From Pseudaquidulcibacter saccharophilus (GTDB taxonomy: Bacteria; Pseudomonadota; Alphaproteobacteria; Caulobacterales; Aquidulcibacteraceae): DNA of 64,000 bases. Under the pieces are notes generated by a model that saw only the letters and a list, made by a program, of their open reading frames with translations, was not told the origin of the DNA and searched no databases. How positions within the stretch are numbered: the stretch's first letter is position 1; each line of letters opens with the position of its first letter. The position numbers and the translations under genes were made by a program. Positions 1 through 7,940 of the stretch are shown in pieces. The DNA lies in assembly GCF_019455445.1 (NCBI RefSeq), contig NZ_JAHWUS010000002.1:248001-312000 (forward strand), given 5' to 3'.

Positions 1-56
1 TATTAGCTTTGGGGCGGTTAGTGTTTTAGATATTTGTTTTTGATTGGTATGGCAAT

Positions 57-1265
57 TTAATTAATCCCGTTCGCACACGCCCAAGCGCTTGACCATGCCC
101 ATTGGAAATTATATCCGCCCAGCCATCCGGTGATGTCGATACATTCACCAATGAAATAAAGACCGGGAACTTTTTTGCTTTCCATAGTTTTTTGATTCAA
201 TTCATCGGTATCAATGCCGCCCTTTGTGACTTCTGCCTTGTAATAACCTTCATTACCGGCGGGCGTAAGTGGGAATGATTTGAGGCGTGTAATGAAATCA
301 GTTATTTCATGGTTTTTAAGGCTATGAAGTTTTCGTTCGCCTAAATCCCCAACTAATTCTTTTGCAAGCCTGCTAGGTAATAATAAGGAAAGCGTGTTTA
401 CAAAACTTTGATTTGGGTGCTTTTGCTTGGTGGATAGGATTTTCTTTTCAAAATCATGCCCTGCCGTAAAATCGATATATATTTCTTCGCCTTGATTTAT
501 ATAGCTAGAGATTTGTAAGATTGCTGGCCCTGACATTCCTTTATGGGTAAAAAGAATTGCCTCTTTGAATGATGCGGATTTACTTGAAACAATCGCTTCA
601 CAAGAAACCCCGCTAAGTGATTTAACCCAATCATATTTTTGCCCGCTAAAAACAAGCGGGACGAGGGCGGCGGATGGTTCATTGACGGAAATGCCAAATT
701 GCTTGGCTATATCATATGCAAATCCTGTCGCACCAATTTTGGGAATTGATTTGCCACCGGTTGCTATAATTACATTTCTTGCGAGATATTCACCTTCTGG
801 GGTGGTTATTTTAAAATCTTCATTTTTTTCAATTGAGGTTATTTCAACGCCAGTTTTGATTTTGATGCCTTTGCATGCCTCAGTAAGCATTTGTAAGATA
901 TTATTTGCCCCGCCTTGGCGATCAACAAATAATTGCCCCAAAGTTTTCTCTACATATGGAATGTTTGCGCGCTTCACCATTTCAATGAAATCAGCGTTTG
1001 TAAATTGCAATAATGCCGAACGCGCAAATTGTGGGTTCTTTCCGTGAAAGTTCTTATAAGACACCTCTAAATTGGTGAAATTGCACCTTCCTCCACCAGA
1101 TATTAATATTTTTGTGCCAATCTTATCAGATGCTTCAAGCACGAGGGTCTTTTTGCCTTTTTGCCGAAGTTGTCCCGCGCAAAACAGACCGGCAGCACCC
1201 GCACCGATTATGATTGCGTCAAAAACTTTAATAGTTTCAGATAGTTTTAATATATTACGCGACAT
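57..1265 (-). CDS. BaiN/HI0933-family NAD(P)/FAD-dependent flavoprotein
   Basis: The 402-residue protein carries an N-terminal dinucleotide-binding motif GAGAAG (residues 21-26) followed by an acidic residue in LVLEA, then GGGRCNFTN near residue 57. The C-terminal FAD-closing segment contains GLYFIGE and GGYNFQWAW. This layout is typical of the HI0933/YhiN flavoprotein family (about 400 residues), whose physiological substrate is generally unknown; some members are named BaiN. It is expected to be cytosolic. It is divergent from the polyphosphate kinase gene. About ten residues before the usual family start make a slightly later start possible. The family call is firm, the substrate is not. 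Confidence 0.85.
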   Translation of the reverse strand: MSRNILKLSETIKVFDAIIIGAGAAGLFCAGQLRQKGKKTLVLEASDKIGTKILISGGGRCNFTNLEVSYKNFHGKNPQFARSALLQFTNADFIEMVKRANIPYVEKTLGQLFVDRQGGANNILQMLTEACKGIKIKTGVEITSIEKNEDFKITTPEGEYLARNVIIATGGKSIPKIGATGFAYDIAKQFGISVNEPSAALVPLVFSGQKYDWVKSLSGVSCEAIVSSKSASFKEAILFTHKGMSGPAILQISSYINQGEEIYIDFTAGHDFEKKILSTKQKHPNQSFVNTLSLLLPSRLAKELVGDLGERKLHSLKNHEITDFITRLKSFPLTPAGNEGYYKAEVTKGGIDTDELNQKTMESKKVPGLYFIGECIDITGWLGGYNFQWAWSSAWACANGIN

Positions 1266-1367
1266 TTTGCCCCAGTGCTACAATTTGTCTCAAAATTTGG
1301 CGGGATAAAAAGTTCGATATGTGATATGAATTATCCATTACGAACGCCAAAAAATAAGGATTTATAC

Positions 1368-2504
1368 ATGGTTGCAACTACCACAAAAACAAAGACAAAT
1401 GCCACTAGGACGCGCACTAATGCTGTTACTAGACGCACAAATGCTGCAAAAACTGTTGCACAGGCTGATATCACCGAGAAAGCAGTTGAAGAAAGCGCGG
1501 TTACACAAAGCATTGATGCCGCGGTTGATGCTAAACTTGCTGCTACACAGGATATAGTAAAAAATACTAAACCGACGCCTACGGATTCCGACGGCGCATT
1601 AAAAGCAATTGAGGCGATTTTGAAAGGGGCATCAGAGGATGATGCAATTGCAATTCGTGCAAACCTTTTAAAGTGGGACAAGTTGGAACGTGGTATTCCA
1701 AAAAGCCCGGATGATGATTTGGTCGATGATTGGCGCAATGCAGTTTACCCATATAAAAACCGCATGCTTAGAAAGAATTATGAGAAGCAGAAATATAAGC
1801 TTCAAGTAGAGCTTTTAAAGCTTCAGGCATGGGTTAAAGAAACCGGGCAAAAAGTTGTTATCGTTTTTGAAGGACGTGATGCCGCCGGTAAAGGTGGAAC
1901 TATAAAACGCTTTATGGAGCATCTTAATCCACGTGGTGCGCGTACCGTAGCGCTAGAGAAGCCAACCGATGAAGAAAAAGGTCAGTGGTATTTCCAACGA
2001 TATGTAAAGCATCTTCCAACACGTGGTGAAATCGTTCTTATGGACCGTTCATGGTACAACCGTGCCGGTGTTGAACGAGTTATGGGTTTTTGCTCAGAGC
2101 CGGAATACCGTGAATTTTTGCGTCAAACACCAGAATTTGAACGTCAATTAGTTAACAGCGGCATCCATCTTTTTAAATTTTGGTTCAGTGTTTCCCGTGA
2201 AGAGCAAAGAAGAAGATTTAAAGAGCGTGAAATTCATCCATTGAAACAATGGAAACTCTCACCAATTGATAAGGCATCTTTGGATAAATGGGATGATTAT
2301 ACAGCGGCAAAAGAGTCTATGTTCTTTCATACCGATACCTCTGAATGCCCTTGGATTGTTATAAAGTCTGATTGTAAAAAGCGTGCGCGTCTTAATACCA
2401 TGCGTTATGTCTTAAATAAATTACCGTATAAGGGGCGTTCACAAAATAACATTGGGCACCCAGATCCGCTAATTGTTGGGCGCGCAAGCTTTAATAATGG
2501 CTAA
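1368..2504 (+). CDS. ppk2: Polyphosphate kinase 2 (PPK2) with low-complexity N-terminal extension
   Basis: The 378-residue protein transfers phosphate between polyphosphate and nucleotides (PPK2 family). Walker A reads GRDAAGKGG near residues 169-177 and the Walker B/lid region reads DRSWYNR near 226-232. The frame is open from 1275, but ATG 1368 has AAGGA at 1356-1360, seven bases upstream, so I place the start there. The first 75 or so residues are Thr/Ala/Asn/Lys-rich with repeated T-[KR]-T-N-A-like units and precede the catalytic domain. A terminator hairpin follows the stop. The nearby phosphate transporter with a Pho box fits a role in phosphate storage. Confidence 0.9.
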   Translation: MVATTTKTKTNATRTRTNAVTRRTNAAKTVAQADITEKAVEESAVTQSIDAAVDAKLAATQDIVKNTKPTPTDSDGALKAIEAILKGASEDDAIAIRANLLKWDKLERGIPKSPDDDLVDDWRNAVYPYKNRMLRKNYEKQKYKLQVELLKLQAWVKETGQKVVIVFEGRDAAGKGGTIKRFMEHLNPRGARTVALEKPTDEEKGQWYFQRYVKHLPTRGEIVLMDRSWYNRAGVERVMGFCSEPEYREFLRQTPEFERQLVNSGIHLFKFWFSVSREEQRRRFKEREIHPLKQWKLSPIDKASLDKWDDYTAAKESMFFHTDTSECPWIVIKSDCKKRARLNTMRYVLNKLPYKGRSQNNIGHPDPLIVGRASFNNG

Positions 2505-2509
2505 AAATG

Positions 2510-2535
2510 CGGCGGGGAAACCCGCCGTTTTTATT
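2510..2535 (+). terminator. Rho-independent terminator after ppk2
   Basis: CGGCGGG (2510-2516) and CCCGCCG (2521-2527) form a 7-bp GC-rich stem with a GAAA loop, followed by a T-rich tract. It lies six bases after the ppk2 stop. Confidence 0.85.
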
Positions 2536-2587
2536 TTAAATGCGATTGTTACTTGCAATTTGATTTCTTTTTTCGTCATAGAGAGGC

Positions 2588-3112
2588 ATGACAAAAGCAC
2601 TCTTAGTAATTGATGTACAAAAAGCCCCTTTTATTTCTGAGCGGTTTCAGGTTTATCAACCTAAAGAAACATTAGATAATATTAGACTATTAATTAAAAA
2701 CGCCCGCAATGCAGGTGTCGAAGTTATTTTTTTCCGGCATATTGATAATCGGTTTCCGCATCTTTCAGAAAATTCAGAGGGTGTCGAATTTGTTGAAGGA
2801 ATTGCGCCTGAAAATGGTGAAAAATCATACTCAAAAGATGTGATTTCGTGTTTCGGTGGAACCAATGTTCATGAATATCTTCAATCAAAAGGTATTGATG
2901 AACTTGTTGTTTGCGGCATTCAAACTGATTTTTGCGTTGATACATCCGTTAAAGTTGGTGTTGATTTAGGTTATAAAATCATTGTTGCGTCTGATGCACA
3001 CACTACATTTGAAACCAAAACTATTGCTGCAAAAGACATTATTGCACATTACAACAAGGTATTGGGCGTGGTGTTCTGTAAGGTTATGCCGAGTGCAGAA
3101 ATAAAATTCTGA
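2588..3112 (+). CDS. Isochorismatase-family cysteine hydrolase
   Basis: The 174-residue protein has the alpha/beta hydrolase layout of the isochorismatase superfamily. The Asp of the triad is in LLVIDVQ (D9). A Lys lies in the EKSYSKD region (K79 or K83) and the nucleophilic Cys is in GIQTDFCVDT (C116), followed by the usual SDAHTTF segment. Length matches nicotinamidase-like or ureidoacrylate-type single-domain hydrolases. AGAGAGG lies just before the ATG. The substrate cannot be read from the sequence. It stands alone between a terminator and the pit promoter. Confidence 0.85.
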   Translation: MTKALLVIDVQKAPFISERFQVYQPKETLDNIRLLIKNARNAGVEVIFFRHIDNRFPHLSENSEGVEFVEGIAPENGEKSYSKDVISCFGGTNVHEYLQSKGIDELVVCGIQTDFCVDTSVKVGVDLGYKIIVASDAHTTFETKTIAAKDIIAHYNKVLGVVFCKVMPSAEIKF

Positions 3113-3157
3113 AAAATAAACCGAATATATGCAGTTTTATGACACAAAGTAATTAAA

Positions 3158-3175
3158 ATGTCATATAAGTGTCAT
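3158..3175 (+). promoter_or_regulatory. Pho box (predicted PhoB site) upstream of pit
   Basis: Two TGTCAT copies (3159-3164 and 3170-3175) repeat with an 11-bp period, separated by ATAAG. This is the standard Pho-box architecture of two 7-bp repeats and a 4-bp spacer (consensus CTGTCAT). It lies 39 bp before the phosphate transporter start. A partial inverted copy (ATGACAC) sits near 3139. Binding by PhoB is inferred. Confidence 0.75.
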
Positions 3176-3213
3176 GAAAATAAAATATTCGCCCCTCGAA
3201 AAAAGGGATAATT

Positions 3214-4989
3214 ATGACTGATACCGATAAGACTGATACGAATTTTACGCCAGAATTTCAGTCAGAAGAAGCTTCAAATTTAGATTCCAGCAGAATAACA
3301 ATTCCAGGCACTCATAGTGGTGACGAAAAAATTGTTTTGCCTTTACCAGAAAATTCAAATGCTAATGAAGCTGGAAAATCTAAAGAAAACAAAAGATTAA
3401 AAAGCGTTCGCGCAATTATGGAAGCCAAGCCAAACCGTGCTGGGCAAATAATCTTTACTACGCTTCTTATTTTTGGTTTGGTTTATACTGCACTTAACGT
3501 TTTTACAGACATAAATAAATCGGCAATTTTCGGCGGCCCAGCGGTTACAGCTTGGCTGTATTTCTTATTGGGTACAGGGCTTCTTATTGCCCTTGGCTTT
3601 GAGTTTGTTAACGGCTTCCACGACACAGCAAACGCCGTTGCGACTGTTATTTACACCCATTCATTACCACCACACTTTGCCGTTATTTGGTCTGGGGTGT
3701 TTAACTTCCTTGGTGTGTTGTTTTCATCTGGCGCTGTTGCATTCGGTATTATTTCCTTATTACCAGTTGAACTAATTATGCAGGTTGGCGGTGGCGCAGG
3801 GTTTGCAATGGTTTTTGCGCTCTTGATTGCCGCCATTATCTGGAATTTGGGGACTTGGTGGCTTGGCCTTCCTGCATCATCATCGCATACACTAATCGGT
3901 TCTATAATGGGCGTTGGTATTGCCAATGCGCTTATGCGTGGTCGTGACGGGGCATCGGGAATTGATTGGGCGCAGGCAACGAAAATTGGGTGGTCTTTGC
4001 TTTTATCACCGCTTGTGGGTTTTGGTGTAGCAGCAATTTTATTACTCGTAATGAAGCTAGTTATCAAAAAACGTAAACTTTTCCGCGAGCCAAAGGGTAA
4101 GAAGCCGCCACCATTATGGATTCGTGGGCTTTTAATTATGACATGTACAGGTGTTTCGTTTGCCCATGGTTCAAACGATGGTCAAAAGGGCATGGGGTTA
4201 ATTATGCTAATATTAATTGGCACAATCCCAACCACTTATGGTCTTAACCGCACTATGCCGCATAGCCAGACTACACAATTTATCGCAATGGCAGAAGTTA
4301 CGCAGCGCTCGCTTGATAAAATGTCTCCGGCGCCTTTTTCTGGCAATTCGCGCGCAATTCTTACAGACTATATCAGAACCAAGAATTATACTCCGCAAAC
4401 CTTGCCTGCATTATCTTCAATAATTGGCGAAATTTCTTATAAAGTTAAATTGTCAGGTTCATTGTCAAATGTTCCTGCCGCTTCAGTTACAAACGTGCGC
4501 AACGATATGTATTTAGTGTCGGAAACTGTTTCACGTCTTGATAAAGGTGGAAAACTTTCAACTTTTGCCAAAGAGGATCGTGAAAATGTTAAATCCTTCA
4601 AAGGAATGGTTGATAAGTCCACCAAATATATTCCAATTTGGGTAAAGGCCGCTGTGGCGATTGCGCTTGGCCTTGGAACTATGGTGGGATGGCGTAGAAT
4701 TGTTACAACTGTGGGCGAACGTATTGGTAAAACTCACCTTACTTATGCCCAAGGTGCGGCGGCGGAATTAACCGCAATGGCAACCATTATGGCGGCCGAT
4801 AATTTTGGTTTGCCGGTTTCAACAACACACGTCGTTTCATCAGGTATTGCAGGGACGATGACCGCGAACGGTTCAGGCTTGCAATTAGGAACGGTTCGTA
4901 ACTTGCTTATGGCGTGGCTGTTGACACTTCCTGCCGCAATTTTGTTATCAGGCACACTCTATTGGATCTTTAGCCAATTTGTGAAGTAA
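3214..4989 (+). CDS. pit: PiT-family inorganic phosphate transporter
   Basis: The 591-residue inner-membrane protein has the two PiT signature motifs: EFVNGFHDTANA (about residues 130-141) and SFAHGSNDGQKG (about 315-326). A second signature half lies near the C-terminus (GLPVSTTHVVSSGI). About 75 hydrophilic residues precede the first membrane segment, and a soluble loop of some 140 residues (about 345-485) splits the membrane domain. PiT proteins move phosphate as a metal-phosphate/cation symport. The Pho box just upstream predicts induction under phosphate limitation, unlike constitutive PitA systems. Confidence 0.93.
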   Translation: MTDTDKTDTNFTPEFQSEEASNLDSSRITIPGTHSGDEKIVLPLPENSNANEAGKSKENKRLKSVRAIMEAKPNRAGQIIFTTLLIFGLVYTALNVFTDINKSAIFGGPAVTAWLYFLLGTGLLIALGFEFVNGFHDTANAVATVIYTHSLPPHFAVIWSGVFNFLGVLFSSGAVAFGIISLLPVELIMQVGGGAGFAMVFALLIAAIIWNLGTWWLGLPASSSHTLIGSIMGVGIANALMRGRDGASGIDWAQATKIGWSLLLSPLVGFGVAAILLLVMKLVIKKRKLFREPKGKKPPPLWIRGLLIMTCTGVSFAHGSNDGQKGMGLIMLILIGTIPTTYGLNRTMPHSQTTQFIAMAEVTQRSLDKMSPAPFSGNSRAILTDYIRTKNYTPQTLPALSSIIGEISYKVKLSGSLSNVPAASVTNVRNDMYLVSETVSRLDKGGKLSTFAKEDRENVKSFKGMVDKSTKYIPIWVKAAVAIALGLGTMVGWRRIVTTVGERIGKTHLTYAQGAAAELTAMATIMAADNFGLPVSTTHVVSSGIAGTMTANGSGLQLGTVRNLLMAWLLTLPAAILLSGTLYWIFSQFVK

Positions 4990-5053
4990 TTCATTTAAAA
5001 TTTAGGGTTCTTGTGATATATGCCGCCTGCTTTGATTAAGTATGGAGGCAAAA

Positions 5054-5206
5054 TTGAAACGAAATCCGATTGCAAAATCCCTGCGTTCCCCGCATTTGCG
5101 GTTGCAGGTGGTAAAGAATAAGAAAACTTATTCGCGAAAAATAAAACACAAAAAAGGCGGCTTTGAAAAATCTTCAGCTGCCTTTTTTATTTGTAGTTTT
5201 ATATAG
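5054..5206 (+). CDS. arfA: ArfA-type alternative ribosome-rescue factor, 50 aa, with intragenic terminator
   Basis: A 50-codon gene starts at TTG 5054 with GGAGG at 5044-5048 (ATG 5042 would add four residues) and ends at TAG 5204. The product reads NPIAKSLRSP, then VVKNKKTYSRKIKHKKG. This aligns with the E. coli ArfA core: NAIEALLHDP, an Arg/Val segment, KNKK, then Y-x-RK-x-KH. ArfA recruits RF2 to free ribosomes stalled on mRNAs lacking a stop codon. A terminator hairpin (5150-5188) lies inside codons 33-45, so most transcripts should end before the stop codon. E. coli arfA is controlled in the same way, through a hairpin within the gene and tmRNA tagging. The assignment rests on motif alignment by eye. 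Confidence 0.72.
   Translation: MKRNPIAKSLRSPHLRLQVVKNKKTYSRKIKHKKGGFEKSSAAFFICSFI
5150..5188. terminator. Bidirectional intrinsic terminator inside arfA and downstream of the GH3 gene
   Basis: A run of six A, GGCGGCT (5156-5162), a 13-base loop, AGCTGCC (5176-5182) and six T form a 13-bp stem with one G-U pair. Read on either strand it has a U-tract, so it can terminate arfA (plus strand, before its stop codon) and the GH3 gene (minus strand, after its stop at 5210). Confidence 0.85.
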
Positions 5207-5209
5207 CCA

Positions 5210-7486
5210 TCACAATAGTTCAAATTCAACCGCTTCGCCCGTTACCGAGCTTGGTGCAATCCATAGTTTGAATTTGCCGGCCTCTGGGTAATGTTTCAAA
5301 TCATTATGAACAAAACCAAGTTCAGGAGCGCCAATTCTAAATTCAACTTTTTTGCTTTGACCGGCGTCAATTTCTACTAGTTCAAACGCCTTCAATTCAC
5401 GAATGGGGCGGGTAATACTTGCGACCATGTCATGAATATATAATTGAACGGCTTCACGGACTTTGCGGTTGCCTTTATTGGTAATTATGCAGCTTGCGAA
5501 TAAATCTTCATTCATCCCGATTTTTGGTGATGATAATTCAACCTTGCCATATTCAATTTCTGAATAAGTCAAACCATGACCAAAGCTATAAAGGGCGGTA
5601 TTGTCGGTTTCGATATAGCGTGCCTTGTAAAACCTTTCTTGCCCCGGTTGTTGCGGTCGCCCGGTTATGCGGTGGTTGTAATAATATGGTTGTTGCCCTG
5701 AAAAATGCGGGAAAGACACGGGAAGGCGACCTTGTGGTGAATAATCACCAAAAATTAAATCTGCCAAGCCATTGCCATGCTCTGACCCCAAAAACCACGC
5801 GCAAAGAATCGCATCAGCATTTTTGACAGCACCTGATAATTCTAATGCTCGTCCGTGCGATAAAACTACAACCACTGGCTTTCCGGTTTTTGCGATAGCC
5901 TCGGCAAGTTCTTGTTGCGGTTGGGGAATGGTTATTGAAACACGAGATTGTGATTCACCGGAGAATTTTTCAGGTTCACCAACACAAAGTACAACAACAT
6001 CGGCCCATTTTGCGGTTTGAACTGCTTCTTCAATTCCGCCATCCATTGCTTCTGTTATATGAGAACCTTTGGCAGTTTTTATCAAATCTTGCGATGATAT
6101 TTGCGCACGTAAGCCTTTTTCTAATGTAACCGCATTGTCAAAATCAGGGAAAATCGTCCACGTACCAAGGGTTTGATATTTATCAGAAGCAAACGGTCCA
6201 ATAAGCGCAATTTTTTTACCGGTTTTAGGAAGCGGTAAAATATTGTTTTCATTTTTCAATAAAACCGCTGATTTGCGCGCGGCTTCACGCGAAAGTGCGA
6301 TTGCTTCCTTGGTGCGCTGGTCTTTTAATTCGCGCGCTTCATTTAAAGAGCGGTATGGGTTTTCAAATAGTCCCAAAGCTTGTTTAACCCGTAATACGCG
6401 GCGGACAGATTCATCAACCACTTTTAACGGCACTTCGCCTGATTTAACTAAGTCAGGCAGATATTTATTATAAAGCCCGCTTTCCATCGACATATCGCAA
6501 CCTGCAAGAATGGATTTTTTGGCGGCATCACGACCATCTGCAGCATAACCATGATGAATTAGCTCATCATCGGCCGTATAGTCAGATACTACGAGCCCTT
6601 TAAAACCCCATTCATCGCGCAAAATATCTGTTAAAAGGTGAGGGTTTGCAGTTGAGGGAACGCCAGAAATATCGTTGAAAGATGACATCACGCTTAGAGC
6701 GCCGGCATCAAAAGCCGCTTTGAAAGGCGGCAAGTGGAGGTCGCGTAATGTTGCCTCGCTCATTTCTGTTGTGTTGTAATCCATCCCACCTTGAACGGCG
6801 CCATAAGCGGCAAAATGTTTTGGGCAAGAAAGGACGCTATATTCTGATTTTAAATCATTTCCTTGGAAACCTTTTACTCTTGCTTGTGCTAATTTGATGC
6901 CTAGATATGGATCTTCGCCAGAACCTTCGGCAACGCGCCCCCATCTTTGGTCGCGGGCAACGTCAACCATTGGGGCAAATGTCCATTGAATGCCGACTGC
7001 TGTGGCTTCAAATGCCGCCATTTTGGCCGTGCGTTCGCAAAGATCTATATCAAAACTTGCGCTTTCACCAAGTGGGATTGGGAATTGTGTTGTACAGCCA
7101 TGAATAATATCGGCACCAAAAATAAGCGGTATTTTGCTTTTGGTTTGTGTTATTGCGATTTTTTGATATTCACGCGCACCTTTTGCACCTTTCGCGCTAA
7201 ACAATGCACCAATTTCACCATTTTTAATTCGGGATATTAGTGCATCTTTTCCGACTTTTGCTTGTGCGGGATTAATTGCAATTGAGTTCGAGCGTGTGTT
7301 GTCGGCAAAAATGCTAAGCTGTCCAGCTTTTTCCTCTAATGACATATTGGCAATGAGATTATCGATAAAATCTTCATCTTTTGATTTTGCGAAAATAATT
7401 TTTGGGCTGAAAACGCCTGCGGCAATGCTGCCCATTAAAAAACTGCGTCTAGAAAATGCTAAATTATTTTCGAGTATTGTCATCAT
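5210..7486 (-). CDS. bglX: GH3 beta-glucosidase, Tat-exported
   Basis: The 758-residue protein starts with a twin-arginine signal (SRRSFLMGS at residues 12-20, then a hydrophobic stretch), so folded export to the periplasm is expected. The GH3 N-domain includes KHFAAYG (about 223) and the nucleophile Asp302 in GLVVSDY. The C-terminal GH3 domain and the fibronectin-III-like tail follow (VREAVQLYIHD). Length matches BglX-type beta-glucosidases. A LacI-type palindrome lies 37 bp upstream of the start, suggesting induction by a sugar. Exact sugar specificity is not readable. The 3' end abuts arfA and shares its terminator. Confidence 0.9.
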   Translation of the reverse strand: MMTILENNLAFSRRSFLMGSIAAGVFSPKIIFAKSKDEDFIDNLIANMSLEEKAGQLSIFADNTRSNSIAINPAQAKVGKDALISRIKNGEIGALFSAKGAKGAREYQKIAITQTKSKIPLIFGADIIHGCTTQFPIPLGESASFDIDLCERTAKMAAFEATAVGIQWTFAPMVDVARDQRWGRVAEGSGEDPYLGIKLAQARVKGFQGNDLKSEYSVLSCPKHFAAYGAVQGGMDYNTTEMSEATLRDLHLPPFKAAFDAGALSVMSSFNDISGVPSTANPHLLTDILRDEWGFKGLVVSDYTADDELIHHGYAADGRDAAKKSILAGCDMSMESGLYNKYLPDLVKSGEVPLKVVDESVRRVLRVKQALGLFENPYRSLNEARELKDQRTKEAIALSREAARKSAVLLKNENNILPLPKTGKKIALIGPFASDKYQTLGTWTIFPDFDNAVTLEKGLRAQISSQDLIKTAKGSHITEAMDGGIEEAVQTAKWADVVVLCVGEPEKFSGESQSRVSITIPQPQQELAEAIAKTGKPVVVVLSHGRALELSGAVKNADAILCAWFLGSEHGNGLADLIFGDYSPQGRLPVSFPHFSGQQPYYYNHRITGRPQQPGQERFYKARYIETDNTALYSFGHGLTYSEIEYGKVELSSPKIGMNEDLFASCIITNKGNRKVREAVQLYIHDMVASITRPIRELKAFELVEIDAGQSKKVEFRIGAPELGFVHNDLKHYPEAGKFKLWIAPSSVTGEAVEFELL

Positions 7487-7522
7487 TCATCCCTTAAATG
7501 TTTTCTTTGACAATAAAGGCGT

Positions 7523-7534
7523 GGAAACGTTTCC
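7523..7534. promoter_or_regulatory. LacI-family operator upstream of the GH3 gene
   Basis: GGAAACGTTTCC is a perfect 12-bp palindrome with the central CG typical of LacI/GalR-family operators. It lies 37 bp upstream of the GH3 glucosidase start, in the region shared with the divergent gatC. No LacI-type gene is present in this window, so the regulator must be encoded elsewhere. Confidence 0.65.
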
Positions 7535-7643
7535 GCAATATTAAAAGAGCAATAATTATGCTATGAACTGATTTTACACCTTAAGACCTTGCCCAAAACG
7601 GCGGCTTGGAGTAGGCGAGAAATCATAAAATACAGGGAATATC

Positions 7644-7931
7644 ATGTCGGTTAGCGAAAAAGACGTAAGAAAAATCGCCCGCCTTTCACGACTTGCCATA
7701 CAGGACGAAAAAGTGCCTGTAATGGTTGATGAACTGAATGGCATTTTGAATTGGATTGAAATGTTGAATGAGGTCAATGTCGATGGCGTTGAACCTATGA
7801 CATCTGTTGTGGCGCAGGTATTGCCAATGCGTGATGATGTCGTTTCTGATGGAGATCAACAGGCGGCAGTTTTGAAAAATGCACCCAAGGCAGATTCTGG
7901 CTTTTTTGTCGTGCCAAAGGCAGTGGAATAG
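7644..7931 (+). CDS. gatC: Aspartyl/glutamyl-tRNA amidotransferase subunit C
   Basis: The 95-residue protein has the GatC fold signature: VRKIARLSRLAI near the N-terminus, then the conserved VEPMTSV and LPMRDD segments and a C-terminal FFVVPKAVE. It is the small bridging subunit of the GatCAB complex, which converts Glu-tRNA(Gln) and Asp-tRNA(Asn) to the cognate aminoacyl-tRNAs. First gene of gatCAB, nine bases before gatA. Confidence 0.95.
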   Translation: MSVSEKDVRKIARLSRLAIQDEKVPVMVDELNGILNWIEMLNEVNVDGVEPMTSVVAQVLPMRDDVVSDGDQQAAVLKNAPKADSGFFVVPKAVE

Positions 7932-7940
7932 GGGCAGGAC

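Noticed and set aside
565-1047. 160-codon plus-strand open frame opposite the flavoprotein gene
   Set aside because: It lies wholly antisense to a gene with clear family motifs and has no ribosome site or recognisable product.
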